DNA of 38,856 nucleotides from a virus. Below are positions 29,772 through 38,856 of this stretch, one piece after another. The stretch is taken from positions 1-38,856 of IMG/VR virus record IMGVR_UViG_3300030101_001363. The stretch is one strand, 5' to 3'. Within the stretch, counting starts at the first letter, position 1, and the number at the start of each line of letters is the position of its first letter. The translations under genes were made by a program, and so were the position numbers. The notes under the pieces are model-generated. The model had not been told where the DNA came from, ran no database searches, and saw nothing but the letters and a program-made list of their open reading frames with translations.

Positions 29772-30656
29772 TTAAGGGAAACTCTTCATTGCTTCAGTTC
29801 CAACTGTAAAGACAGACCCGCTGAATCTCATAGTGAAGTCCATGTATGTACCTCTCAGTCCTAAAGACTCTACATTATTATCCTTAATAACTTTAAGGTA
29901 GTCTCCCGCTGATGGTAGTAATGCTGGATTTAATTGTATCGTCTCTATCGCTTTTAAATTAAACCTATCTATTACTTTAACTACGCGACCAAAGTTACCT
30001 AGTGGCCCAAATATTAAGTCTCCTCCTGTGGCTGAGGTTGGATTACCTTGGTTTATCATACCATCAAACTGATGCGTCAATGGGAATGTATATCTGTGAG
30101 TGGCTGATGGGTGCTCTAGGCCAACTGTAACTATAGTGTCTATCTCCCCAACCCCTTTAGTATATCTGAGGTCAAGCGAATTGCTTACGTCTCCCCTTAT
30201 GTATGCGTAATGTGTATTCTCTTTTGTTACATAGTCGAAAGAACTAACTGCCCCTGCATCACCTATTGTGGTTAATGATAAGGATGGCTTGTCTCCTTCT
30301 ATCTCTATTGTCTTAAATAGTTTTGTATCTAACGGTGCGTCGTTAAATGTAGAGGATATGTTTGCCTCAGAATATCCTAGGTCGCTAGTTAATAGTGATG
30401 CCGCACCAGATCCTGATTGTGCTGTTACTTCTATTAAGTGCTCGGCATAATACGTACATTTGCTTGGAGAAAACTGAGTCTCAGTTACAGCTCCAGCGTC
30501 ATTGACCCTCCTAACAGTCTTGTCGTGATGCAGATACAAATTACCACCCTTAAATGTGAAGTAATCATTGCTCATACTTATGGCTTTTTCAGGCCTATAC
30601 GAATAGAACGTAGACCATCCTCCAATCTTAGGCGAGTATGCTGCTGTGTACGGCAT
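29772..30656 (-). CDS. virion structural protein candidate (294 aa)
   Basis: A 294-aa protein starting MPYTAAYSPKIGGWSTFYSY and continuing DYFTFKGGNLYLHHDKTVRR. It is rich in beta strands, Ser and Thr, with no signal peptide. The N-terminal pattern (SYxP......NDYFTFKxGxLYxHH) resembles repeated segments in structural proteins of crAss-like and flavobacterial phages that sit near the muzzle or tail-tip proteins. Its start codon overlaps the amidase stop by 1 nt (TAATG). A tail-tip or fibre-related role is likely but unproven. Confidence 0.6.
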   Translation of the reverse strand: MPYTAAYSPKIGGWSTFYSYRPEKAISMSNDYFTFKGGNLYLHHDKTVRRVNDAGAVTETQFSPSKCTYYAEHLIEVTAQSGSGAASLLTSDLGYSEANISSTFNDAPLDTKLFKTIEIEGDKPSLSLTTIGDAGAVSSFDYVTKENTHYAYIRGDVSNSLDLRYTKGVGEIDTIVTVGLEHPSATHRYTFPLTHQFDGMINQGNPTSATGGDLIFGPLGNFGRVVKVIDRFNLKAIETIQLNPALLPSAGDYLKVIKDNNVESLGLRGTYMDFTMRFSGSVFTVGTEAMKSFP

Positions 30657-31534
30657 TATAATTCTGTTAGCATAGTTAGTAATTCTTCCTGTGGGAACAT
30701 GTCGCTCTTTCCCTTGTTGGTGTTAGAATGCGATAGAAGGCCCCTTACGTGCCCGTAGTAAGCCTCTCTATTCCATTCGAAGGCATCAGCACCTTTTTCT
30801 TTTATAAGGGCAGGAAGGCCCTCTCTGACATCTATGTTGTCTCTGTCTGCAATAAACAATATTAGCTTACGCAAAGACTCAATCTGAACGTCAGAGTATC
30901 TGTGCCAATTTTTATACCCCTTAAACTCTTTTGCTAGTTCAACGCAATGATCTGGATGCACAGTGTGTCCGGCATAAGTCTTCCCATTCTTTAGGTATCC
31001 AAAGTTACACACCTCTATGCCGACGCTATTCGTATGCATCTCTTGAAATCCGTTCCTTCCTAAATGCCAAGCATAGCCTCCATCAGGTATACACTTAACA
31101 ATCTCACCGTCATACTTGAACTCGTCGTTAAATATAGATGGCCCACCCAAGACAAACTCAGTTGCGATTCTGCCCCTGCTGTCTCTACCCCAATGGTCGA
31201 TAGTCCGATATGGGCTATGCCATCCTGCTGTGTGGTGTAAGAATAGCCAATCTTTTTTAGTAGGGCCCTTCAAGTACTCACCCTTTGGTAGTATGTGATG
31301 GTTAATAACAATTCCGTGTTGACTGTCTAGTGACTCTTGTATGTCTGTAGTTAGTCCAAACAACTCAGCCCAAGTTTTAGGCCCTACTATGCCATCTATC
31401 TCTAGAGTGCTCTCAGCTTGAAACCTCATCACAGCAGATTCAGTTACAGGACCAAAGATACCATCAGCCTCAATATCTAGTTCTCTCTGAATCTGTTTTA
31501 CTTCTTTTCCTGTATCTCCTTTTCTTATTAGCAT
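30656..31534 (-). CDS. N-acetylmuramoyl-L-alanine amidase with peptidoglycan-binding domain
   Basis: A 292-aa protein. Residues ~5-58 are a PG_binding_1 domain (KGDTGKEVKQIQRELDIEAD and AVMRFQAESTLEIDGIVGPK). Residues ~95-280 are an amidase_2/PGRP-type domain: LFLHHTAGWH with the first zinc histidine (H100/H101), HLGRNGF, NSVGIEVCNFG with E174, and LLSHSNTNKGKSDMFP with the second histidine (H269) and D278. It cleaves the bond between MurNAc and the peptide stem. It lies inside the virion operon between muzzle and structural genes, so it may be virion-associated; endolysin use together with the M23 peptidase is also possible. Confidence 0.9.
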   Translation of the reverse strand: MLIRKGDTGKEVKQIQRELDIEADGIFGPVTESAVMRFQAESTLEIDGIVGPKTWAELFGLTTDIQESLDSQHGIVINHHILPKGEYLKGPTKKDWLFLHHTAGWHSPYRTIDHWGRDSRGRIATEFVLGGPSIFNDEFKYDGEIVKCIPDGGYAWHLGRNGFQEMHTNSVGIEVCNFGYLKNGKTYAGHTVHPDHCVELAKEFKGYKNWHRYSDVQIESLRKLILFIADRDNIDVREGLPALIKEKGADAFEWNREAYYGHVRGLLSHSNTNKGKSDMFPQEELLTMLTEL

Positions 31535-34500
31535 TGGTAGAAAGTTGGTTGTGTTGCGTCGACCACAGGGGCCATAACTATATTCTTGTCTGAATATACG
31601 CCATTCTGCACTAATGCAAGTATATTTCCTGTAGTTGGTGATCCTGCACTAGTGTCTCTATACAGCCCATCTGTGGCTCCCGTAGTAGCATCCGCTGTAG
31701 TCCATATGTTCTTAGCCAATCTATTCCTATCATAAAACGCTCCTACTGGAAGTGTTGGGTTGTTGCCCGGGATAAGATACCTAGAGTCTGTGAAGTAATT
31801 ACTTCCTACCCCACTACAAGCTGTTGCAGGAACGCTAGCGTGGTAGTCTAGACTAAGAGTAAACACATCTCTCAAATCCCATATCAAGTATAGAATATGA
31901 TTAGACGGGTTGTTATATGTGAATGCCCCTACAGTCCCCGAGAAATGGGCTGCGGATGATGGGGTTAGTATACCCCCTGTAGTTCCGCCACCAGAGGCTG
32001 CTGCATTCATCATAGCCACTAAGTCTGCTTGACTAGAACTAGCGTTGTAATCAGTAGCTGATAATAAAAACATCAACCTATGTCCGTTTTGAGCCGAGTC
32101 AACAGAACTAGGTAGGAAGTTGAATTGATTTGTCGATGATGGTTTGAAGCTAGGTGGCTCTAGTAATGCCATAACAACAGACTCTCCATCATCAGGTATC
32201 GGGTCTATGCCTTTAGTCCCCTGAATAACGGAATAATGAGACACTATATTGTTACCTCCCGTCGCAAACGTTGTGTTGATTGAGTTGTAAGGTATGTCTG
32301 CTCCCGTGCCTATACCATGACCAAAGTCAGTAAATAAACCTGCTTGAGCAGCAGTAGTAAGAACAAACCTCCTAACCTCTACCTGGTCGTTGTCAGGACA
32401 AGGTACAGAAACCCTATATGTTATAAGACTATTTGATGGCACAGATATATTAAGGTCTGCCGTGGTTGGAGTCTTAGCATTCTTGGTAAATGTAAACGCT
32501 TTGTTAACTCTTATAGCAGAACCACTACCACCCTGTGTAGCTCCATTCCAAGTTAAGGTAGGAGTTAGATTACCGCCCGTAGTGTCTACTATATCGTATG
32601 AAGCTCCCTCAGTGATAATAGCATCCTGCAACACTATAGTCGTGGCATTGGTCACAGAAGATATTACAGATTCTTTACCATTGTTTTTGTTTCTTATTCT
32701 ATGATTTGCTAGTGTGGCACTAATTGTCGTGAAGTCCTTTTCTGTATCAACTAAAGTCTTGGCATTAACAGCACTCTTGATAGTGTAGTCTTCATTGGCC
32801 AAGAACTCGGAGTTAGACCCCACAGTGATGTTAAGCTCAGTATCTGAAACAACAGAGTTCACATTGTATGGTAGAATCTCACCAGCTCTAAATATTTGAT
32901 CTCCTGATGTTACTGTTGTACTGAATGATGCGTTACTATCTATAAGCCTTCCTTCAGCAGCAGATGTAGTCTGTCCCGTAGTTTTATTTGTTGATGCCAA
33001 CTTAACACTACCCTGAAACTTTCTCTCTGACACGGATTCTATAATAAAAGCCACACCAACTGACCCTGTTTCTTCTCCAAGGTTTACAGTTATGTTCTTG
33101 ACAGAATTTGGTTGCTCTGTGCCCTCTGTATATACGTAGTCGCAAGGGGCAATGATAGCATCTCTCGCCAACTCATCCTCGCTAGAGTGCAGTATGTACT
33201 CATCTATGTTTGCATCGTAACCCCCTAGCTTTTCAGTATACTGCCCCATCTTGGAGAAGTCATCTCTAAAGAAGTCCGTCATATACTTCTCAGATATAAC
33301 TAGCATCTTCTCATCGCTATATGAAGAGCCATTCAACTGTATAACAGAACCTCTCTTTGCGTCTGTAAAGAATCTAGCAGGTCCATATCGAGCATAGCTT
33401 TCAGGATTCTTGCTAATCCCATACTCCTCCATTCTTGCAATCTGAGTTCCTAATACTTCAGGTATAGATGCCACATCCCCTCCACCTACAGAGTCAGATA
33501 AAAGATTCTTGCCTGCCAATACATACGACACCTTGTCTTCCTGAAGAACCAACACGTCGGTCATCCTTCCGTCTATAACCTCTATAGTACCGTGCGTCTT
33601 CTCCAAATCCTTGAAGTTCCCCAAGCTAAGATTAAACTCATTGAGTCTGTTTAGGTTGGTGTCGGCATTGTGTATGCCACTATAGGTTATTGAGTCAAAC
33701 CTTCTTATGTTCTTGTAGTCTCGGTTAGATACAGCATTCGCCCTTTCACCTATTTGAAACTCTTTTGTGCTAGTCCGGTCTCTTACTCTAAAGCTCTCAG
33801 CACCATTGCCAAACGCATAACAATTAAACACAGTAAGGTCGCATATTGCTGATTGTGCGCCTGTTTGGTTTTGAGTATTTCCTGAGTGAAACTTGTCTCC
33901 ACTTCCGTCCGTAGTTATATCAAAACATTGGCTCGTTTCGTAATACAACTCATCGCTTATATCCTTTGGCTCCGTTTCAAAAATCATCAAAGATTCGGAT
34001 GTGAATATCTCAATAGAAAGTTTTGCAACAGATTGCTTTCCTTTCCCTTTATATCCCATTGCACCCGACCTTATAGCCAACCAATACACATCCTCAGATG
34101 GAGGGTTAGTTGACATAGTTGCAGGAACTTTATGAAATTGAAACAAGTTCTTGTCGGCACTATGCTCTATGTCAGAGGCTATGTCTTGTGTTGCGTAAAA
34201 AGAAACTCCCGACCCAAAACCCCTATAACTTAATACCTTTTCATCTGACGGATTTGAAAATGTAATTGGCTCTAAAGTGTTAGGGTCTGCTGTTGCAACC
34301 ACCGCTGGCGATGGAAAGTACTCTTGAGTTGTTGGAGAGTTTGAGGACGTATCAACTCCAAGGTCTAAAAAGCTAGCTATGTTTTCTCCTACCCAAAAAT
34401 CATAAAAATTATCATAATCTTCAGTAGCTGTAAACTCCCTGTCAAACCTATAAATTTTTGAGCCCTTGTTGCTGCTCTTTTGGTTTCTTCTGAAATCAAA

Positions 34501-36945
34501 CTTAATCCTAACAATAGCCCTCTTAGGCACACTAAAGTTTTCTACATCAACAGCTGGAGTAGCAGGGTCGTTGTTTATGTTAAACAATGGGTATGAAACA
34601 TATGGAGTAGATGTGGCGTTTACAGTTTGTGGGGTCGAAAAAGGTATAGAAACCGTACCGTTCACATCAGGCCAAGCTTTATTTTCTCTATCAGTAACGT
34701 CACCCCCAACACCTGTTACTGTTTTTTTAATTACTCCCTGTGTCTTTCTTTCTATTTCTGCTGACACATCAAGGTTCCCAGGATTCATTGACATATAGAG
34801 GCCATTGAACTGAGGAGATGCCACGCCAGAGTCTACAAGAAAGTCCCTTGGTTTAGACTCTATATCTATGACGGTTGCTTTTTCTAAAGAACTCAATGCC
34901 CCTGAAGAATCTGACTTTACAATAAGAACCTCATCGTCAGCCATCTTTGTTTGGTTGTTTCCCTCTAGCTTGAAGAATATAGTTTTCTGCTCAGGGTCTT
35001 GGTAGAATATGTTTGAGTATATCGTTTCATAAGCCCCACCTGATGGCTTAACAAAGAACCTGTAACTAGTAGCCCAAGCCGGTGGCTTTTGAGTAGTGGG
35101 TATGTTTACCCTAATTGTATTCTTTGTGACTGAGTTTTCAGCAGGTATATACAAAGTGTTTGATCTGCTTATAAGAACAGTGGTTGACCTCTTGTATTCA
35201 TCTAGATATACAATTCCAACATCGTAGTCCCTATTGCTATGAAGACTTCTAAACGAATCGCCTATGCTTATGTCTAAGTTAGCCGAACTAATCTGCATGT
35301 ACTCGTATGATATATTCCCTGACCCATCATCTCTTTTTACAGCAGGTATAGTCAGGGTTATGTTTGTTCCTGAGTATCCAATCTTTATGGGCTCACCCAC
35401 GTTTGTCGTTCCTGTCCCTAGCGTTGTGTATCCAGCGGGAGCGTTGTTCAGCACACTGCAATTAAATATGTCTGTGCCAAGATTGCTAGAGCAAGACGAT
35501 GAAGATATTGGAGACACTATAGGGAATGATCCACTAGATGACGTTCCAATTATTGAAGCTATTCCATCGGGACTTAAAACTAAATCCGCCACAGATGAAA
35601 AGTCTCTAGGCAACTTGTAAAAGAACGATATCGACGTTATCGGATGATTAGAACCTGGTGCACTCGCGCCTGAGAAGGAGCTTCCAGAGAACCTAATCCT
35701 GAATGAAATTTCATTTCCTGCCTTCAGTTTATCTACGGGTACAGCAAAAGTAGCTGTTGCGTTTGGTTTACTAGTGGGCGTGTGGATAGTGTAGGTAAAC
35801 GCAGATAATGTAGCATCTACAGTTTCTGTTCCAACCTCGGTGGCAACTAACTCCGCATTGTAGTCTAACTTAACAGGATTACCATCAACGTCAATAAGGT
35901 CTCTACCTTCTTCGTAGTTTCCGTACATAAGCCTGTTGCCCATTATTGTTTGAGCCTTAGCGGTCAATGGGACATTATCAAATAGTCTACCTATCTCTCC
36001 CTCAGGAAGAACCGTGTAAATCTTACTATTATCAAACACGATAGTGTAGTCAATATCATCAGCGATGAGTGATTTGTTTTTATCTATTCGCTCAATGACA
36101 TTAATAACGGTTGAATCACTCAACTTAAATACAATGTCAAAGCCAATAACTCTAGAAGGTCCTGTCTTGACAGTCACCCTAGCAGCGTTGTGCTTATTGA
36201 GCATCCCTAAATTATCGAAGTTGCCTGACTCTAAATCAAATCTACTTGCATCAAACGCCACCTCCGAGAACGAAGATAGTGCGCTGTACTCTCCATCTTG
36301 GTATCTATACCTATAGGCAAAAGATATAAACCTATCCTCTATAAAGTTTTCTTCAGAGCCATTGTCGAATGCAACAACAGTAGGTGAGCACTCAGGTGGC
36401 TTAACAATAACGTTTACATCATCCTGAGTTATTACGTCTACCAATGGTGATCCGGTTGGGAATGCGTAGTTCCTATTGACGTTAATCTTTCTAGGTGGGT
36501 TAAAGTTGTCCGTAAAGAGCAACATGTCATCAATCTTGTTGACGGCATTTATCCTATACTTAGTATCAAAGTTTAGAACACTAGAGCTTACGACGTGATA
36601 TATCAATCTCAACTCTACCATATTGTATGACAATATGTAGTCTAACGCAGGAGCAGTGGCTCCCGCAGCATTCACCCCTCCCGGGTCGTGAACAAACCAA
36701 TATATATTTTCCTCAGCATCATCAGTAAAAGCCCCTATACATTCTGCGAATAACGAAGCCCTAACTCCATTAAATGAAATCTCTGTTAGCCTCTCATTAC
36801 CATCAGCCTCCTCAACAAGACCAATGGCTTGGTCGTCAGCAGACACAGCTACGTTAGTGGCATCAGAGTATTCACCCTTAGGTAGTATCCTGTTATTGAA
36901 GGACTTATTCATATAGCCCTTCTCAAAACTTCTAATCAGCTTCAT
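31528..36945 (-). CDS. 1805-aa tail muzzle/nozzle-like protein
   Basis: The N-terminus FEKGYMNKSFNNRILPKGEY then DATNVAVSADDQ resembles muzzle/nozzle or stabilisation proteins of podoviruses (the 'MNKDxxxRLxPxGEYxDAxN' start). The rest is a long series of beta-rich segments with many Ser, Thr, Asn and Gly and no coiled coils or membrane segments. Position just after two connector-type proteins fits a muzzle, the hollow tail extension of crAss-like and P22-like virions. At 1805 aa it is larger than typical muzzle proteins, so extra domains or insertions, perhaps for receptor binding, are likely. Its end overlaps the amidase start by 7 nt. Confidence 0.75.
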   Translation of the reverse strand: MKLIRSFEKGYMNKSFNNRILPKGEYSDATNVAVSADDQAIGLVEEADGNERLTEISFNGVRASLFAECIGAFTDDAEENIYWFVHDPGGVNAAGATAPALDYILSYNMVELRLIYHVVSSSVLNFDTKYRINAVNKIDDMLLFTDNFNPPRKINVNRNYAFPTGSPLVDVITQDDVNVIVKPPECSPTVVAFDNGSEENFIEDRFISFAYRYRYQDGEYSALSSFSEVAFDASRFDLESGNFDNLGMLNKHNAARVTVKTGPSRVIGFDIVFKLSDSTVINVIERIDKNKSLIADDIDYTIVFDNSKIYTVLPEGEIGRLFDNVPLTAKAQTIMGNRLMYGNYEEGRDLIDVDGNPVKLDYNAELVATEVGTETVDATLSAFTYTIHTPTSKPNATATFAVPVDKLKAGNEISFRIRFSGSSFSGASAPGSNHPITSISFFYKLPRDFSSVADLVLSPDGIASIIGTSSSGSFPIVSPISSSSCSSNLGTDIFNCSVLNNAPAGYTTLGTGTTNVGEPIKIGYSGTNITLTIPAVKRDDGSGNISYEYMQISSANLDISIGDSFRSLHSNRDYDVGIVYLDEYKRSTTVLISRSNTLYIPAENSVTKNTIRVNIPTTQKPPAWATSYRFFVKPSGGAYETIYSNIFYQDPEQKTIFFKLEGNNQTKMADDEVLIVKSDSSGALSSLEKATVIDIESKPRDFLVDSGVASPQFNGLYMSMNPGNLDVSAEIERKTQGVIKKTVTGVGGDVTDRENKAWPDVNGTVSIPFSTPQTVNATSTPYVSYPLFNINNDPATPAVDVENFSVPKRAIVRIKFDFRRNQKSSNKGSKIYRFDREFTATEDYDNFYDFWVGENIASFLDLGVDTSSNSPTTQEYFPSPAVVATADPNTLEPITFSNPSDEKVLSYRGFGSGVSFYATQDIASDIEHSADKNLFQFHKVPATMSTNPPSEDVYWLAIRSGAMGYKGKGKQSVAKLSIEIFTSESLMIFETEPKDISDELYYETSQCFDITTDGSGDKFHSGNTQNQTGAQSAICDLTVFNCYAFGNGAESFRVRDRTSTKEFQIGERANAVSNRDYKNIRRFDSITYSGIHNADTNLNRLNEFNLSLGNFKDLEKTHGTIEVIDGRMTDVLVLQEDKVSYVLAGKNLLSDSVGGGDVASIPEVLGTQIARMEEYGISKNPESYARYGPARFFTDAKRGSVIQLNGSSYSDEKMLVISEKYMTDFFRDDFSKMGQYTEKLGGYDANIDEYILHSSEDELARDAIIAPCDYVYTEGTEQPNSVKNITVNLGEETGSVGVAFIIESVSERKFQGSVKLASTNKTTGQTTSAAEGRLIDSNASFSTTVTSGDQIFRAGEILPYNVNSVVSDTELNITVGSNSEFLANEDYTIKSAVNAKTLVDTEKDFTTISATLANHRIRNKNNGKESVISSVTNATTIVLQDAIITEGASYDIVDTTGGNLTPTLTWNGATQGGSGSAIRVNKAFTFTKNAKTPTTADLNISVPSNSLITYRVSVPCPDNDQVEVRRFVLTTAAQAGLFTDFGHGIGTGADIPYNSINTTFATGGNNIVSHYSVIQGTKGIDPIPDDGESVVMALLEPPSFKPSSTNQFNFLPSSVDSAQNGHRLMFLLSATDYNASSSQADLVAMMNAAASGGGTTGGILTPSSAAHFSGTVGAFTYNNPSNHILYLIWDLRDVFTLSLDYHASVPATACSGVGSNYFTDSRYLIPGNNPTLPVGAFYDRNRLAKNIWTTADATTGATDGLYRDTSAGSPTTGNILALVQNGVYSDKNIVMAPVVDATQPTFYQC

Positions 36946-37865
36946 TTAATTGTTTTATGTTGACCCCTAAGGTTCATCAGAAGTCTACCGGGGTGCATAT
37001 TACTCATTCGTATCTTTGCGTTTCTAAGTAAAGATGACTTATTTCTTTTAGCATTTAATACAACGTACTGCTGTATGCCTGCTCTATTGTTTAGTAATGA
37101 ATACTTAATGTACGCATATACATACTCTTCAAATAGTTTGTTTACCGTAACCAAGGAATCGTCTCCTCCCTCCATTCCATCTGATATATATTCTAGGAGG
37201 CACGTTTGACCTGCCATATCAGATGAGAAGTTTATGACTCCTGACTTGTTGTCTATCCTGAATGTAGGGTTTGAATTTGCTGTCTCAGTGTTTAAGCCAT
37301 ATCTACCTCCAATGGCATAATCAAAACACCAGCATCCATCAATACAATAACCCATAGTGTTATGGAATGGGCTAGACTCATTTAGATATAAAGTCTTGGC
37401 TGTAGAATTTATTCTAGCTAAATCTATCCCCGATCTTTCAGGCTCAAGTATCTCACCCTCTTCATCAAACAGAATCCTACAGTCATTGTCTTGAAGGTAC
37501 GCCTTCGCGCTATTGGCCTGAATGTTCTCCGTCAAGGGGAACAAAGCTCCATCTTTAAACAGAGATATCCTAACCCAGTTCACATAGTTGTGTGGTAGTA
37601 TAAATCTTAGGTCGTCGCATACATCAAGCTCTAGTGCTTTGATTTCTTTGAAGGCATCGTAGTTGAGTTCTTGAATAGCTCTCTTAGCATGGAACAACAC
37701 CTTCTGCTTGGGCACGTTAGCTAATAGCTCATTGTTACCCATATACATCAAGATGAAGTTGTTTACAATGTCCTTTAGCGACACGTACTGATAAGACCCC
37801 CAATTGGCATTCTCAGGAGTCGCTCCTGCATTTTCATAATATTGATATCCTGATAAGTATGGCAT
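36942..37865 (-). CDS. ring/connector virion protein (crAss-like type)
   Basis: A 307-aa protein. NWGSYQYVSLKDIVNNFILM (~21-40), then FHAKRAIQELNYDAFKEIKA (~58-77) and RFILPHNYVNWVRIS (~87-101) match a structural family common in crAss-like and marine podoviruses that forms a ring between portal and muzzle. The C-terminal half has a FEEYVYAYIKYSLLNNRAG helix as in relatives. It overlaps both neighbours (1 nt upstream, 4 nt downstream), so its expression is coupled to theirs. Exact ring number cannot be assigned. Confidence 0.8.
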   Translation of the reverse strand: MPYLSGYQYYENAGATPENANWGSYQYVSLKDIVNNFILMYMGNNELLANVPKQKVLFHAKRAIQELNYDAFKEIKALELDVCDDLRFILPHNYVNWVRISLFKDGALFPLTENIQANSAKAYLQDNDCRILFDEEGEILEPERSGIDLARINSTAKTLYLNESSPFHNTMGYCIDGCWCFDYAIGGRYGLNTETANSNPTFRIDNKSGVINFSSDMAGQTCLLEYISDGMEGGDDSLVTVNKLFEEYVYAYIKYSLLNNRAGIQQYVVLNAKRNKSSLLRNAKIRMSNMHPGRLLMNLRGQHKTIK

Positions 37866-38815
37866 TATCTATCCTCTTTAGTTTCTAAAGTTGTTTGACC
37901 AAGTGCGTACTGAGTTACAGCAGGCTCTCTTATTTCTATTCCTGCATACTCTAATATCTTGTGAACTAGAACAGGTAGCTCTGATTCTGGAAGTTCAAAG
38001 TCTTGGAAGTCCGCAGCCGATTGGTTAAAGTTATTACCGATGTAAGTCCACTTAGGGTCTTTAGGGTATCGTATGTAGTTGGCTATGATTATCCCTGTAT
38101 TAGGAAGAGTGTTTGGATACACCGTAACGCCATAGTCACTAACCGTATATACTGGGAATATAGTAGATGGTGCTGTTAGGTTTGATACCAACAGTTTGTG
38201 TATTTTACTTTTCTCTTGGTGCTCAATCTCCGTGCTAGACGTAGGGAATACTTGGTATCCGTTACCCGAAGCAAACATAAGATCCGTAGACACGTTGACA
38301 TTGTTCCCATCTATAACATTAGTAATATACCCAAATGCCCTGGTCGTAGTATTCACAATTGGAGCACCCTCCATAGCAGATGTAAATGTTGTAGACCCGC
38401 TCGTGTCTTGAAGGTTGAAACTAGTAGATGCTCCACTAGCAGTACCTGTCAATGTCGCAGCCCCATAGTGCATCAGCGTGTTAAGGAAGTACGAATCACT
38501 TGGCTGAGAAAGAATATGAGAACCACTGATAGATGAGCTAGCAACATACAATGGAGTTGACGTAGAGAACTCCTCTATAAGTTTTAGTTTTCTCTTGGCT
38601 AGGTCAGCAAAGTCATCGTTAGATGCCACTGATGCCCCTAGTATTGTTGTCCTTTTATTCTGCTTGTTGACCTGGTGATTGTAGTCATACATCAGCTGTG
38701 TGAAAATATCTAGCTGTGCCTTAACTGCATATCTGTTAAAGTCGGTTGGGGTAATGTATCCAAAGTTCTCTTTGTTTGCTATAGCGAGTACAGTCTCTCT
38801 AACTTCGTTAATCAT
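37865..38815 (-). CDS. connector/tail-tube-like virion protein
   Basis: A 316-aa protein starting MINEVRETVLAIANKENFGY. The N-terminal helical part (DFNRYAVKAQLDIFTQLMYD) and the C-terminal FELPESELPVLVHKILEYAG resemble adaptor or ring proteins encoded beside the ring protein above in podoviruses. The middle (~100-200) is a Ser/Thr/Gly-rich beta domain. It is the first complete gene of the virion operon in this window; a terminator-like hairpin lies just upstream, so a promoter should lie between them, though I found no clear one. Confidence 0.7.
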   Translation of the reverse strand: MINEVRETVLAIANKENFGYITPTDFNRYAVKAQLDIFTQLMYDYNHQVNKQNKRTTILGASVASNDDFADLAKRKLKLIEEFSTSTPLYVASSSISGSHILSQPSDSYFLNTLMHYGAATLTGTASGASTSFNLQDTSGSTTFTSAMEGAPIVNTTTRAFGYITNVIDGNNVNVSTDLMFASGNGYQVFPTSSTEIEHQEKSKIHKLLVSNLTAPSTIFPVYTVSDYGVTVYPNTLPNTGIIIANYIRYPKDPKWTYIGNNFNQSAADFQDFELPESELPVLVHKILEYAGIEIREPAVTQYALGQTTLETKEDR

Positions 38816-38830
38816 AACGCTAAAGATACA

Positions 38831-38856
38831 AAATAAAAAAGGGGTCGAAACCGACC
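38831..38856 (-). terminator. probable Rho-independent terminator at the window edge
   Basis: Read on the - strand, GGTCG and CGACC form a stem with a GTTT loop, followed by CC and six T, then ATTTT. It would end a - strand gene lying just beyond the window. The stem may extend past the edge, so its full strength cannot be judged. Confidence 0.7.

Noticed and set aside
38816-38840. Promoter TATCTTTA just upstream of the - strand gene at 38815
   Set aside because: It lies only about 5 nt from the start codon, its -7 match lacks the final G, and no TTTG is found at the right distance.
1-38856. CRISPR arrays, insertion sequences, integrase or attachment sites
   Set aside because: No regularly spaced direct repeats with unique spacers, no transposase or recombinase gene and no terminal inverted repeats were seen.

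Overview
The window looks like about half of a lytic podovirus-type phage genome infecting a Bacteroidota host, probably marine or freshwater flavobacteria. This rests on AT-rich DNA with few Shine-Dalgarno sites, a VirE_N/BT4734-like primase-helicase, ring- and muzzle-type virion proteins resembling those of crAss-like and Cellulophaga podoviruses, three very large virion proteins (667, 1805 and 3017 aa), and no integrase, repressor or other sign of lysogeny. Host and relatives are inferred from protein resemblance only; no database search was run.

Layout. The left part (121-17744) is on the + strand. It holds a tRNA-Arg(UCU), a short cluster with an M23 peptidase, a 651-bp gene-free region packed with palindromic and helically phased repeats (candidate origin or control region), one small gene, and a second gene-free region of about 617 bp. 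That second region is dense in short perfect hairpins and is bounded by two related tRNA-like minihelices (candidate large structured RNA). Next come about twenty small early-type genes (3611-10488), including a GP88-family protein and a cytosine-C5 methyltransferase that has a second gene nested inside it in another frame. The replication and recombination module follows: Sak-type annealing protein, RecE-like exonuclease, SSB-tail protein, terminator, primase-helicase, SF2 helicase, VRR-NUC nuclease, an orphan DnaA domain IV protein and a metallophosphoesterase. No DNA polymerase, RNA polymerase, capsid, portal or terminase gene is present, so the genome continues outside the window.

The right part (17731-38815) is one compact - strand operon of eight virion genes. 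Read in the direction of transcription they are two connector/ring-type proteins, a 1805-aa muzzle/nozzle-like protein, a peptidoglycan-binding amidase, a 294-aa structural candidate, two internal-virion-like proteins and a 3017-aa giant that ends tail-to-tail with the + strand operon, overlapping it by 14 bp. The divergent halves fit an early/replication arm and a late/virion arm.

The least conventional signals are the minihelix-bounded structured RNA (2976-3570), the iteron field (1983-2633) paired with two phage-encoded DnaA-domain-IV-like proteins, the nested methyltransferase gene pair, and the unusual modules in the 3017-aa protein: an EF-hand, a T9SS-sorting-domain-like segment, a degenerate HExxH and a TPR-like segment.
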